From NCBI GenBank assembly GCA_028289545.1, contig JANQPG010000015.1, forward strand, positions 1-47,596: DNA of 47,596 nucleotides, read 5' to 3'. The notes beneath the pieces were generated by a model. It searched no databases, had not been told where the DNA came from, and saw only the letters and a program-made list of their open reading frames with translations. Made by a program: the position numbers and the translations under genes. Each line of letters opens with the position of its first letter. The first letter of the stretch is position 1. Shown here piece by piece: positions 34,600 to 42,233 of the stretch. The DNA is from Woeseiaceae bacterium. Lineage in GTDB: Bacteria > Pseudomonadota > Gammaproteobacteria > Steroidobacterales > Woeseiaceae.

Positions 34600-35493
34600 A
34601 TGGTTTTCCACGTCTCACAGAACGGATGGCGCCGAGTGCGGTTCGTCGTTGCCTTAAGCGTCGGGTTGGTCGCGGTGTGCTCGCTCGCCGCGTGCAGTTC
34701 CGAAGAGGACACCTCACAGTCCGAGCCGGTTGTGGAGCCCGAGCCGACAGCCAGTCCGGTCGCGCCCGCCAGAGAGGGAGCACAGCGTGCCGTCGTGTCG
34801 GACATTCTCCCTTATGCGGAGGTCGACGAAGAACTGGTCTACGGACACTTCGTATTCCCGTCCGATATGATCGAGCCGCTCCCCGCCATCATCCTGATAC
34901 ACGAATGGTGGGGGCTCGACAACAACGTAAAGAGCGCTGCCGACCGGCTGGCGGCGGAAGGCTACATTGTGCTGGCCGTGGATCTGTTTGCAGGCAGAAC
35001 GGCAGACGACGTGGTGGACGCGCGCACACTCATGCTGGAAGTTGTCGAGAACCAGGCGCTGGCTTCGGCGAACATTCAGCAGGCCGTCGGCTTTGTCGCT
35101 GATACGGCAGGCGCGCCGACCGTTGCCGCCATGGGCTGGGGGCTCGGCGGCAGCTGGGCGCTCAACGCGGCCATGCTTGTCCCCGATGATCTCGATGCGG
35201 CCGTTACCTTTTACGGTCAGGTTTCGGACGACGCTGACCGGTTGGAGGCCGTATCCGTACCCATGCTGGGCTTTTTCGCCGAGAACGACCGTGGGGTTGC
35301 GGCGGCGGACGCGCGTGCGTTTGGCGAGGTAATGACGTCTCTCGGCAAGGACGTCGAGATTGTCATCTATCCCGATGCCGGCCACGGCTTTGCCAATCCG
35401 GACAGTCACAACTACAACGCGGAGCTTGCGGAACAGTCCTGGCGGCAAACGCTCGAATTCTTCTCGACGTCACTCTCGGATAACGGTGCCTGA
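34600..35493 (+). CDS. Dienelactone-hydrolase-like lipoprotein lacking the nucleophile Cys
   Basis: This is a 297-residue protein. Lipoprotein signal ends in LAAC (about Cys32), then an acidic Pro/Glu-rich linker and a dienelactone-hydrolase fold. HEWWGL supplies the conserved Glu, FAENDRGV the Asp and DAGHGFAN the His. At the nucleophile elbow, where the family reads GFCFGG, this protein reads GWGLGG, with Gly at position 181. It is therefore probably not a Cys hydrolase and may bind rather than cleave its ligand. I chose ATG 34600 for the signal peptide. Divergent from the KefC-like gene. Confidence 0.87.
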   Translation: MVFHVSQNGWRRVRFVVALSVGLVAVCSLAACSSEEDTSQSEPVVEPEPTASPVAPAREGAQRAVVSDILPYAEVDEELVYGHFVFPSDMIEPLPAIILIHEWWGLDNNVKSAADRLAAEGYIVLAVDLFAGRTADDVVDARTLMLEVVENQALASANIQQAVGFVADTAGAPTVAAMGWGLGGSWALNAAMLVPDDLDAAVTFYGQVSDDADRLEAVSVPMLGFFAENDRGVAAADARAFGEVMTSLGKDVEIVIYPDAGHGFANPDSHNYNAELAEQSWRQTLEFFSTSLSDNGA

Positions 35494-35507
35494 GTAGCTC
35501 GCCGCGC

Positions 35508-35521
35508 GCTGCCGTTGCAGC
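35508..35521. terminator. Hairpin between convergent genes
   Basis: GCTGC-CGTT-GCAGC lies within the 38 bases between the two convergent stops, in a GC-only context with no T-run. Weak candidate for a shared 3' end. Confidence 0.3.
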
Positions 35522-35531
35522 GGCGGCGCCG

Positions 35532-36182
35532 CTAATTTAGCCCGACCGCGGTTTCTCTCGGCCGTTCAGAGCCGCCACCTGACTCGTCCGGCTCCGGCTT
35601 ACAGCGAAGTTCGACGTCGACCGCTGCGCTGGCACGCGCCAAGTCGTCGGGGCGTGCGGTCGCAGGCGTGTCGTCTGTGTCCGGATTGTCCGGATGGGGC
35701 GGGGCGCTGCAGCGCAGGCTGCCCTGAAGGCTGACGAGCGCAGGCTTGACGAGTGCCGGTCGTCCCGGCTCACCCTCGATGCAGAAGTCTCTCGCATACA
35801 CCGGGGGGAGTTGTGCGGCCGGGACCGCAAGCTCGAGCGCGACTTCTTTCGCCTCTCCGTCCGCGAGCGCGGGAGCTTGAACCCGCGTGTCGGCGGACAT
35901 CAGCGACACGGCCGCAGGCGCCGAGCCGGGGCGGCAACGAACCTGAAGCGTGGCCTCTATCTCGATATCGGGCAGGATCAGTTGGCGGCGGCCAGCGGTG
36001 CCGCGCTCGATCAGCACTGGCGCCGCGCTGGCTTCAATGGTCAACGCGGGACCGCGCAGCGCGCCCGGTGTCCGCGCGGAGGCCTCGGCGGATTCGGCAA
36101 ACTCCGCCATGGAGCCGGCAGCAAAGGCCAGGATGTAAGGAAACACAATTCTCACGGTATTTTTAAGCCGGCGGACCTTCAT
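35532..36182 (-). CDS. Hypothetical exported protein
   Basis: This is a 216-residue protein with a probable signal peptide (IVFPYILAFAAGSMAEFAESAEA) and a beta-rich middle with three spaced Cys-containing strands (LQVRCRPGS, ARDFCIEGE, LRCSAPP). A charged, Pro-rich C-terminal tail follows. I do not recognise a family. It is convergent with the lipoprotein gene and has no partner on its strand. Confidence 0.7.
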   Translation of the reverse strand: MKVRRLKNTVRIVFPYILAFAAGSMAEFAESAEASARTPGALRGPALTIEASAAPVLIERGTAGRRQLILPDIEIEATLQVRCRPGSAPAAVSLMSADTRVQAPALADGEAKEVALELAVPAAQLPPVYARDFCIEGEPGRPALVKPALVSLQGSLRCSAPPHPDNPDTDDTPATARPDDLARASAAVDVELRCKPEPDESGGGSERPRETAVGLN

Positions 36183-36268
36183 GACGCGGTTGGGCGGAGT
36201 TTAGGTGCTAAGCTCGGCGACCCCAAGCAGAATCTTCGGATAGCCGTTTGATCGACAAAGCGATCCAC

Positions 36269-36532
36269 ATGACTTACAAGCTGGCGAAGCGCATCGTCGT
36301 AGCGGTCGTCGGCGCCACCGTGCTACTGCTTGGCGTCATTATGATCGTCACACCGGGGCCGGCATTTGTATTGATTCCGGTCGGGCTGGCGATCCTGTCG
36401 ATAGAATTTGCGTGGGCGCGCCGTTGGCTCAGGAAAGTGCGAGAAACCATTAGCCGCAAATCGAGTGAGGGCCAGGCCGAGCGCGCCGAGGCGCATCGGT
36501 CGCGGGTCGAAGGTGAGCGCAGACGCCCGTGA
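36269..36532 (+). CDS. PGPGW-type small membrane protein
   Basis: This is a protein of about 87 residues with two transmembrane helices flanking TPGPAFVLIPVGLAIL, the PGPGW-family core (usually PGPG[WP]), then a basic/acidic cytosolic tail. TTG 36248 is an alternative start seven codons upstream. Homologues are putative inner-membrane proteins of unknown function. Confidence 0.82.
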   Translation: MTYKLAKRIVVAVVGATVLLLGVIMIVTPGPAFVLIPVGLAILSIEFAWARRWLRKVRETISRKSSEGQAERAEAHRSRVEGERRRP

Positions 36533-36568
36533 GCCCACACTCGCCGGCCACCTTGAAAAACGTTGTAT

Positions 36569-36646
36569 AAAAAAGATGGCGCCGGAGTGCTGTGATTCGA
36601 GAATCGTCAAGCGGGGTCAATCCGACACGGATGACGCTCCGGCGCC
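36569..36646 (-). terminator. Terminator-like element: 10-bp stem enclosing two hairpins, then T6
   Basis: On the minus strand GGCGCCGGAG (36646-36637) pairs perfectly with CTCCGGCGCC (36587-36578), three bases before TTTTTT (36574-36569). The 49-base interior holds a hairpin GTCATCCG/CGGATTGAC with one bulge and a hairpin GATTC/GAATC. It is larger than a usual terminator, so it may be a structured domain that also ends the transcript. Confidence 0.65.
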
Positions 36647-36858
36647 CAGTAACGTACGGCATGGGGGGATGCCGCCGGGCCTGCAGGCCCGTTTACCGAA
36701 CCCTGTCCGATATACCCAGGCGGGTAGACCGTAAGGGTTCTCAGCTCGGGGTAACATCAACCGGAGATCGGGGGGAGAGAGATCCGGCTGCAGCGATACC
36801 CTTAAGCGAGCTGCGTCAGCGAGGTTCCACGGAAGGGGGAAGCCCGTTAGAACCTCGC
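36569..36858 (-). ncRNA. Densely structured region, candidate 3' UTR-derived or independent small RNA
   Basis: In this stretch between convergent genes (36533-36846 has no gene) nearly every base falls in a perfect or near-perfect stem. Plus coordinates: 9-bp 36819-36827/36850-36858; 36790-36794/36810-36814; 36766-36769/36781-36784 extended by CCG/CGG; 7-bp 36698-36704/36734-36740 around a 5-bp hairpin 36713-36726; 16-base palindrome 36676-36691; 6-bp 36657-36662/36669-36674 with a G6 (minus C6) loop; and the terminal three-way element 36578-36646. The T6 on the minus strand after the last stem indicates a minus-strand transcript, continuous with the sigma-54-driven gene at 36847-37143. It matches no RNA family I know (not 6S, tmRNA, RNase P or SRP). 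Confidence 0.6.
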
Positions 36859-37143
36859 GTCGACAGTAGATATGTGATTGCGAAGCTGGATATCAAGGTC
36901 CAGCACGTTTGCCTCGCGAATGGAGTCTGCGGCTTCGCGTGCCATTTCAGCATGCCGATCCGCGCCGGACGTTTCCTTTTCGGAGCTGTCTTCACGGGGG
37001 GCTTGCTCGATGTGTTGGACGCGCGATTCGCCCTCTACTGCAGCATCGTCGGCAAAAGCCGATTCCGCGGCAAAAAAGACGCCGGCGAGAACAACGCCGA
37101 AGGCAAGGATGCCCAGGCCATTCTCAATGTCGATGCGTTTCAT
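36847..37143 (-). CDS. Small exported protein under a sigma-54 promoter
   Basis: This is a 98-residue protein. The signal peptide is clear (ILAFGVVLAGVFFAAESAFA, cleavage about residue 31). The mature 67 residues are charged and helical (REDSSEKETSGADRHAEMAR). There is no Cys, no lipobox and no sorting motif, and I do not recognise the family. AAGGAAGA precedes the ATG. The gene is divergent from the sigma-54 activator at 37355, with a -24/-12 promoter at 37226-37241. Its last codons overlap the first stem of the structured region downstream. Confidence 0.8.
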   Translation of the reverse strand: MKRIDIENGLGILAFGVVLAGVFFAAESAFADDAAVEGESRVQHIEQAPREDSSEKETSGADRHAEMAREAADSIREANVLDLDIQLRNHISTVDARF

Positions 37144-37225
37144 CGTTAATCTTCCTTAAAAGCTGCGTTTTGCGTTTAACCGCTGTGCCCAAGCGCGCAG
37201 CGATTCGTAATGACGATCTTCATAG

Positions 37226-37241
37226 TGCAAACGCTGTGCCA
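37226..37241 (-). promoter_or_regulatory. Sigma-54 (-24/-12) promoter
   Basis: On the minus strand TGGCAC-AGCGT-TTGCA matches the RpoN consensus at every invariant base, with GG and GC 12 apart. Transcription would start near 37215, leaving a leader of about 72 bases before the small exported gene. The activator gene and its candidate binding dyads lie directly upstream. Confidence 0.88.
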
Positions 37242-37287
37242 ACTCTATTTTTTTAATAAAAACAGATAGTTAAGTAAATGTATGAAC

Positions 37288-37343
37288 TTACGATATTCCG
37301 TAATTTACGAATAATCGTGAAGACGAATTACGGAATTCCGTAT
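37288..37343. promoter_or_regulatory. Three TTACG-N6-CGTAA dyads, candidate enhancer/operator sites of the sigma-54 activator
   Basis: Sites: TTACG-ATATTC-CGTAA (37288-37303), TTACG-AATAAT-CGTGA (37305-37320) and TTACG-GAATTC-CGTAT (37328-37343); the last contains the perfect palindrome TACGGAATTCCGTA. Centres are 17 and 23 bases apart. They lie about 73 to 128 bases upstream of the predicted sigma-54 start at 37215, the usual place for enhancer-binding proteins, and abut the activator's own ATG (37355), which suggests autorepression. A TATACT at 37343-37348 overlaps the third site and may be the activator's -10. Confidence 0.75.
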
Positions 37344-37354
37344 ATACTGCCCTC

Positions 37355-39169
37355 ATGTCCAAAAGCGACGGCAACAACGGCAATTACCGGTGGCTGTTTC
37401 AGAAAGCGCCCACCATGACGACGGCCATATCGGCCGACGGCCGGTATCTGGACGTCAACGATGCCTTCGCGCGGCGCCTCGGCTTCGAGCGCGCGGAGAT
37501 GATCGGCAGGCCGCCCGAAGAATTCATGACTGAAAAATCGGCGCGGCGCATCGTCGAAGAGTTCAGGCCCGCACTGAGGCGCACGGGACGGCTCGACGAA
37601 AAGCCCGTCAGCTTTGTGACCCACGACGGCGATGTGGTCGATTGCACCACCAGTGCCGTCGTTGAGCAGGACGCCATCGGCAACTACCTGACGACGGTTG
37701 CGCAGTACGTCGAGGCCGGCGAGGAAGCGCGCGCCAACTTCCGCTATCGCACGTTGTATCGGTCCACGCCCGCCATGCTGCACACGCTGGACGCGGACGG
37801 CTACATCATGACAGTTACCGATCATTGGCTAATGAAACTCGGCTATGAACGCGAAGAAGTCATCGGCCGGCCGATCACCGACTTCTATTCGCGCGCCGAC
37901 CGCAGGCGTTTCGAAGACGCCGGGCTCAAGGCTTCTATCAGCAAAGGCGATTTCAACAACGTCGATCGGCAGATGGTGACGCGCAGCGGAAAGACGCTGG
38001 ATATCGTCATGTCCGCCATCTCGAGTCGCGACAGCCGCGGCAAAGTGCATCGCCTGCTCGTTGCGTCGAAAGACGTCACCCAGCGGTTGCGGGCGGAGCG
38101 GGAGCTCAGGCAGACGCTCATGGAGAATGCCCGCCTGCGCGAGGAGCTGGAGCGCGAGCGCGACTACCTGCGAGAGGAGGTCAAAGTTTCCATGAACTTT
38201 GGCCGGATCGTGGGCACGAGTAAAGCCTTGCAGCGCATGTTGCGCCGGGTCGAAGCTGTCGCCGACACGCCGGCCAGCGTACTCGTGCAGGGTGAGTCGG
38301 GCGTGGGCAAGGAACTTGTCGCCCATGCTATCCACGCGCAGAGTCCGCGCGCCGACGGCCCGCTGGTCAAGGTGAACTGCGCATCGATTCCGAAGGAGCT
38401 GTTCGAAAGCGAGTTCTTTGGTCACGTCAAAGGGGCGTTTACGGGCGCGCAGCGTGATCGCGTAGGCCGATTCCAGCTGGCCGACGGCGGCACGTTGTTC
38501 CTGGACGAGGTGGGCGAAATTCCGCTGGAGCTGCAGGGTAAGCTCCTGCGCGTATTGCAGGAAAGCGAATTCGAGCGCGTCGGCGACGACATTACCCGCT
38601 CGGTGGATGTGCGTGTCGTGGCAGCCACCAACCGCGACCTGGAGGCGGAAATTGTCGGCGGACGGTTTCGCGAAGACCTGTTCTACCGGCTCAGCGTGTT
38701 TCCCGTCGAGGTGCCGCCGTTGCGGGAACGGGAAGACGACGTCATCCAGCTCGCCCAGCACTTCCTCGAGAAAACGCTGCGCGAGTTTGGTCGTGAGCCG
38801 ATGGCGCTGACGAAGGCGCAGGCGGAGGAGCTCCGGCGCTACGAATGGCCGGGTAACATCCGCGAACTCAAGAACGTGATCGAGCGGGCCGTCATCCTGT
38901 CGCCCGGCAAGCAGCTGCGGCTGGATTTGTCGATGCCCGACGGTGCTGCGCCGGTTCCGGCCAGCCGCGGCGACGCCGGTGCTCCGGGGCGTATTCTCAC
39001 CGAGAGCGAAATACGCGATCTGACCCGCCGGAATCTGCTTCGGGCTCTCGAGGCTGCCGACTGGAAGGTGTCGGGCAAGGGCGGCGCCGCGGAGCTGCTG
39101 GGTGTGCGGCCGACGACTCTTGCCGATCGCATCAAGTCGATGGGTATCCAGAAGCCGGGCAAAACATGA
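37355..39169 (+). CDS. Sigma-54-dependent transcriptional activator (PAS-PAS-AAA+-Fis)
   Basis: This is a 604-residue protein. Two PAS domains (about 10-120 and 128-245) are followed by a coiled linker (about 245-285), an AAA+ domain with Walker A GESGVGKE (about 313), the sigma-54 contact GAFTGAQ (about 362), Walker [10 protein letters not shown] (about 381) and the arginine-finger region, and a C-terminal Fis-type HTH (about 555-600). There is no receiver domain, so it senses a signal itself through PAS rather than by phosphorylation. No ribosome site precedes the ATG, and the candidate -10 is at 37343-37348, so the message may be leaderless. Its stop overlaps the next start as ATGA. Likely target: the divergent small gene. 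Confidence 0.95.
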   Translation: MSKSDGNNGNYRWLFQKAPTMTTAISADGRYLDVNDAFARRLGFERAEMIGRPPEEFMTEKSARRIVEEFRPALRRTGRLDEKPVSFVTHDGDVVDCTTSAVVEQDAIGNYLTTVAQYVEAGEEARANFRYRTLYRSTPAMLHTLDADGYIMTVTDHWLMKLGYEREEVIGRPITDFYSRADRRRFEDAGLKASISKGDFNNVDRQMVTRSGKTLDIVMSAISSRDSRGKVHRLLVASKDVTQRLRAERELRQTLMENARLREELERERDYLREEVKVSMNFGRIVGTSKALQRMLRRVEAVADTPASVLVQGESGVGKELVAHAIHAQSPRADGPLVKVNCASIPKELFESEFFGHVKGAFTGAQRDRVGRFQLADGGTLFLDEVGEIPLELQGKLLRVLQESEFERVGDDITRSVDVRVVAATNRDLEAEIVGGRFREDLFYRLSVFPVEVPPLREREDDVIQLAQHFLEKTLREFGREPMALTKAQAEELRRYEWPGNIRELKNVIERAVILSPGKQLRLDLSMPDGAAPVPASRGDAGAPGRILTESEIRDLTRRNLLRALEAADWKVSGKGGAAELLGVRPTTLADRIKSMGIQKPGKT

Positions 39170-39897
39170 GTCCGGCATTGCGTCGGTACGCAGGACGTTT
39201 GCTTGCAATCGCCGTGCTGATCGCGTTGATCCTGCTGCTCCGCGAACTGCCGATCGTCGACTGGCTCGAGCAGGCCAACCGCTGGGTTGCGGTGAACCCG
39301 TGGCGGGGCGCCGCTCTGTACATTGCGGCAACAACACTCGCTGGAATTGCGGCCACACCCGGCTGGATTCCGATGATGCTCGCCGGTCTCCTGTTTGGCC
39401 TCGAGGCCGGCCTGCCGCTCGCGGTACTCGGCATACTGTGCGGTGCAACCGCGGCGTTCCTGACCGGGCGCACTCTGCTGCGGGGCTGGGTTGAGCGACG
39501 CATTGCCGACAATCGCCGCCTGCGCGCAATCGACCGGGCGCTCGGCGACCGGGCTTTCACGATTGTGCTCTTGACGCGCCTGGCGCTGCTGATTCCCTAC
39601 AACGTGCTGAATTACGCTTATGGCCTGACCCGCGTCAGGCTCGGAACCTACATGGCGGCGACCGTCGTCGGCATGCTGCCGATCATTTCAATGTACGTCT
39701 ACATGGGCACACTCGCGCGCGACATTGGTCAGATACTCGACGGCGAGCACACGGGCGGCGCACCGCGCTGGTGGTTGGGCGTGATAGCACTTATCGCTAT
39801 CGTAGCCGTTACCGTGGTCATAAACCGCGCCGCGAGCCGCGCCCTGGCCGAACAAATGGACGAACCGAAGGACCCGCCGCCCGCAAACGGCGGTTAG
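39166..39897 (+). CDS. TVP38/TMEM64 (DedA-superfamily) membrane protein
   Basis: This is a 243-residue protein with about five to six transmembrane helices. The central block GIAATPGWIPMMLAGLLFGLE, quoted in part, followed by ILCGATAAFLTGR matches the SNARE-associated/VTT domain. A later RLALLIPYNVLNYAYGL is also typical. Family members act in phospholipid scrambling or carrier-lipid recycling. It overlaps the sigma-54 activator by 4 bases and is translationally coupled to it, which links its expression to that regulator. Confidence 0.92.
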   Translation: MSPALRRYAGRLLAIAVLIALILLLRELPIVDWLEQANRWVAVNPWRGAALYIAATTLAGIAATPGWIPMMLAGLLFGLEAGLPLAVLGILCGATAAFLTGRTLLRGWVERRIADNRRLRAIDRALGDRAFTIVLLTRLALLIPYNVLNYAYGLTRVRLGTYMAATVVGMLPIISMYVYMGTLARDIGQILDGEHTGGAPRWWLGVIALIAIVAVTVVINRAASRALAEQMDEPKDPPPANGG

Positions 39898-39961
39898 TAT
39901 CGACAAGCCCCTGGAGAGGCCAATGGATTACCGCAGTGTTTGAGTGGGAGTACAAACCTCT

Positions 39962-41401
39962 GTGAAATGCCGATGGATTCCGGCAGCGTCCACGCTGCTG
40001 TTGTCGCTGTTGCCGCTGTCCGCGACGGCCTCCGATCCCGACCCCGATATCGAATTGCCCGAACCCGTTCGCGCCGTGCTTGCGCTGCGCGACGTTCCAG
40101 CCGACAGCGTGTCGATTCACGTTGCAGACGTGGAGAGCGGCGAGGTTGTGGTCGACTGGATGGCGGATACTCCGAGAAACCCCGCATCCACGCTCAAACT
40201 CATGACCACGCTGGTTGCCCTCGACGTGCTTGGCCCCGCCTATCGCTGGGAGACCGAGGTCTACACCTTTGGCGATGTGGAGAACGGCAGGCTTAATGGC
40301 GATCTGCTGCTGAGGGGAACGGGTGATCCCTTCCTGGTCACCGAGCGCGTGTGGCAGCTCACCCGCGACTTGCGGCGAACGGGCCTCGAGTTCATTGACG
40401 GCGACCTTCTGATCGACGACAGCCACTTCGATGTCGGCCCCTACGATCCCGGCGCGTTCGATCGCCAGCCGCTGCGCGCCTACAACGTTGCGCCTAATGC
40501 GCTGCTCATGAACTTCAAGGTCGTGCGCTACTGGTTTACGCCCATCCACGAGACGGGCGGCGTGAAGATCGATGTCGATCCGCCACTCGAAAACCTGGCG
40601 ATTAATAACCGCCTTCGTCTTCGCAGCGCGGCCTGCGGCGGATTTCAGCGGGGTATCGCCGTCAACGCCAACGAAACGGTCGATACGATGACGTTCAGCG
40701 GCCGGTTCCCGAACCGCTGCCGGCGCTATTCGCTGGCGCGCACGGCCCTTAGCCACAATGCGTACGCCTACGGACTGTTTTCGGCCATGTGGCGCGCCAA
40801 CGGCGGACGAATCAGCGGCGGATTTGCAAACGTCCCGACGCCAGAGGGCGCGGAGCCGATCATGAGCTTCAGGTCGCGCCCGCTGGGTGAAGCCATATCC
40901 CGGGTCAACAAGTACAGCAACAACGTCATGGCACGGCAGTTGCTCTATACGTTGTCCGCGGAGGTGCTCGGTGCGCCCGGCACCGAGGCCGGGGGAAGGC
41001 AGGTTATCGAGCAATGGCTTGGCAGCAAGGGCCTGCCGCTCGATTCGCTGGCCATGGCCAACGGCGCCGGCTTGTCGCGCGACGCGAGGGTGAGTGCCCG
41101 CGACATGTCGGCACTGCTGACGTTTGCCTGGCGGCAGCCGTACATGCCGGAATACCTGGCTTCGATGGCGCTCTCGGGCCTCGACGGCACCTTGCGCGAT
41201 CGTCTACGCCGGGCGGATCTCAAGGGCAAAGCGCACCTGAAGACCGGCTCGCTGGACGATGTGGCTGCCATTGCGGGATACCTGCAGTCGCGGAGCGGCC
41301 GCCGCTACGTGCTGGCAGTTCTGCACAATCATCCGGATATCCATCGTGGTTACGGCGAGGAGGTTCAGGAGGCGCTGGTTCGATGGCTACACGAGCGCTG
41401 A
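39962..41401 (+). CDS. dacB: D-alanyl-D-alanine carboxypeptidase/endopeptidase (PBP4 type)
   Basis: This is a protein of about 479 residues with signal peptide (WIPAASTLLLSLLPLSATAS). The penicillin-binding active site is complete: SxxK as STLK (near residue 77), SxN as SNN (near 318), KTG in LKTGSLDD (near 427). The long insert between SxxK and SxN is typical of PBP4. It cleaves D-Ala or crosslinks in periplasmic peptidoglycan. No ATG fits the signal peptide. GTG 39962 is preferred, with GTG 39944 as alternative. The intergenic region upstream is only 64 bases. Confidence 0.93.
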   Translation: MKCRWIPAASTLLLSLLPLSATASDPDPDIELPEPVRAVLALRDVPADSVSIHVADVESGEVVVDWMADTPRNPASTLKLMTTLVALDVLGPAYRWETEVYTFGDVENGRLNGDLLLRGTGDPFLVTERVWQLTRDLRRTGLEFIDGDLLIDDSHFDVGPYDPGAFDRQPLRAYNVAPNALLMNFKVVRYWFTPIHETGGVKIDVDPPLENLAINNRLRLRSAACGGFQRGIAVNANETVDTMTFSGRFPNRCRRYSLARTALSHNAYAYGLFSAMWRANGGRISGGFANVPTPEGAEPIMSFRSRPLGEAISRVNKYSNNVMARQLLYTLSAEVLGAPGTEAGGRQVIEQWLGSKGLPLDSLAMANGAGLSRDARVSARDMSALLTFAWRQPYMPEYLASMALSGLDGTLRDRLRRADLKGKAHLKTGSLDDVAAIAGYLQSRSGRRYVLAVLHNHPDIHRGYGEEVQEALVRWLHER

Positions 41402-41467
41402 CGGGTGGCTACGAACCATTTGGATACGGGTTCTAGTAAACTTCGGCCGTTCGCTCGGAGTAGAACC

Positions 41468-42055
41468 ATGCAGAAAATCTGGCTTTGCCTTTTGCTGCTG
41501 CCGGCTGCCGCCGCCGCGGAGACGGCTTACGTCACCGACATATTGCGCCTGAACGTCTACGGAACGCCCGATTTCAGCGGCAGCGCCGTCCGCACGCTGG
41601 TCAGCGGCGACGGCTTCGAGGTGCTGGTACGCGACCGGCTGGCAACCCAGATCCGGCTCGCTGACGGCACCGAGGGCTACGTGCGCTCGGCCTACATCGT
41701 CGACGAGAAGCCGGCCCGCTTGATCGTCGCAGAGACTCAGGCCGAAGTGGATCGGCTCACGTCCGAGCTGCGCCAGGCGGAGGAGATTTTCGCCGAACCC
41801 GCCGCCGAGATCAGCGCGCTCGAAGCGAGGATTTCGGCGCTCGAGGGTGATCTGGACGGCCGCGTGGCCGAAACGGACAGCCTCGAGAAGGAGGTGGCCG
41901 GCCTCAAGGCCTCGGCCGAGCGTTATGCCAATTCGGTACCGTTGAGCTGGTCCCTCGGCGCGCTGCTCGTGGCGCTCATTGGCGGATTCGTGGGCGGGCT
42001 CAAGTACGTCGACCACCAGATTCGCAAGCGACACGGCGGAATCCGTGTGATGTAG
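41468..42055 (+). CDS. SH3-domain membrane protein (TIGR04211/YgiM family)
   Basis: This is a 195-residue protein with a signal peptide (LCLLLLPAAAAAE), a bacterial SH3 domain (about 20-85: TDILRLNVYGTPDFSGSAV, then GYVRSAYI), a coiled-coil (about 95-155) and a C-terminal transmembrane helix (SLGALLVALIGGFVGGL) with a basic tail. This is the layout of YgiM-type proteins. GGAG precedes the ATG. Function in the family is poorly known. The frame is open 21 codons further upstream without features. Confidence 0.9.
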   Translation: MQKIWLCLLLLPAAAAAETAYVTDILRLNVYGTPDFSGSAVRTLVSGDGFEVLVRDRLATQIRLADGTEGYVRSAYIVDEKPARLIVAETQAEVDRLTSELRQAEEIFAEPAAEISALEARISALEGDLDGRVAETDSLEKEVAGLKASAERYANSVPLSWSLGALLVALIGGFVGGLKYVDHQIRKRHGGIRVM

Positions 42056-42070
42056 CGGCTTTCAGCCGCT
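42054..42070 (+). terminator. Hairpin after the SH3-domain gene
   Basis: AGCGGCT-TTC-AGCCGCT is a perfect 7-bp stem overlapping the TAG stop. It is followed by CTTGG rather than a T-run, so a 3' end is likely but not by the classic mechanism. Confidence 0.4.
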
Positions 42071-42092
42071 CTTGGCAATCCCTGGCATGGCC

Positions 42093-42144
42093 TTATTCCA
42101 GGGGCGAATAAGCATCTTATTCGCTAGGGTTATAAGCGGATAAA
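42093..42144 (+). promoter_or_regulatory. Array of inverted TTATTCGC-like half-sites before cysJ, candidate CysB operator and promoter
   Basis: Half-sites: TTATTC (42093-42098), GCGAATAA (42104-42111), TTATTCGC (42117-42124) and GCGGATAA (42136-42143). The middle pair is a perfect 8-bp inverted repeat around 5 bases. A possible promoter is TTATTC (42117) with GATAAA (42139) at 16 bases; both hexamers are weak, as expected for an activator-dependent promoter. The start codon of cysJ is about 90 bases downstream. Assignment to CysB is from the downstream genes and the nearby cysB, not from a known consensus. Confidence 0.5.
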
Positions 42145-42233
42145 CACAAAATCGTTCAGGTCTGGGCGGGCGCCGCCTAGTGTCGGAGTCCTTCCCGAGC
42201 CCAAAGTGGCCCGGAACACACCCGGAGTCCGAC

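Noticed and set aside
36569..36858. 6S RNA, tmRNA, RNase P RNA or SRP RNA in the structured region
   Set aside because: The hallmark sequences (tmRNA ends, GAGGAAAGTCC of RNase P, the SRP GGAA tetraloop domain, the single long 6S rod) are absent.
36569..36858. CsrB/RsmZ-type decoy RNA
   Set aside because: Some loops are rich in G and GGA occurs several times, but the ANGGA-in-loop pattern is not met and the T6 end places the transcript on the opposite, C-rich strand.
36592..37149. Plus-strand open frame of 185 codons across the structured region
   Set aside because: No homology features, and it runs through hairpin-rich DNA and antisense to the small exported gene with a good signal peptide and ribosome site.
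37829..39529. Minus-strand open frame of 566 codons
   Set aside because: It lies antisense to the sigma-54 activator, whose domains are unmistakable. The translated product has no family features and an Arg/Ala/His bias typical of antisense frames in GC-rich genes.
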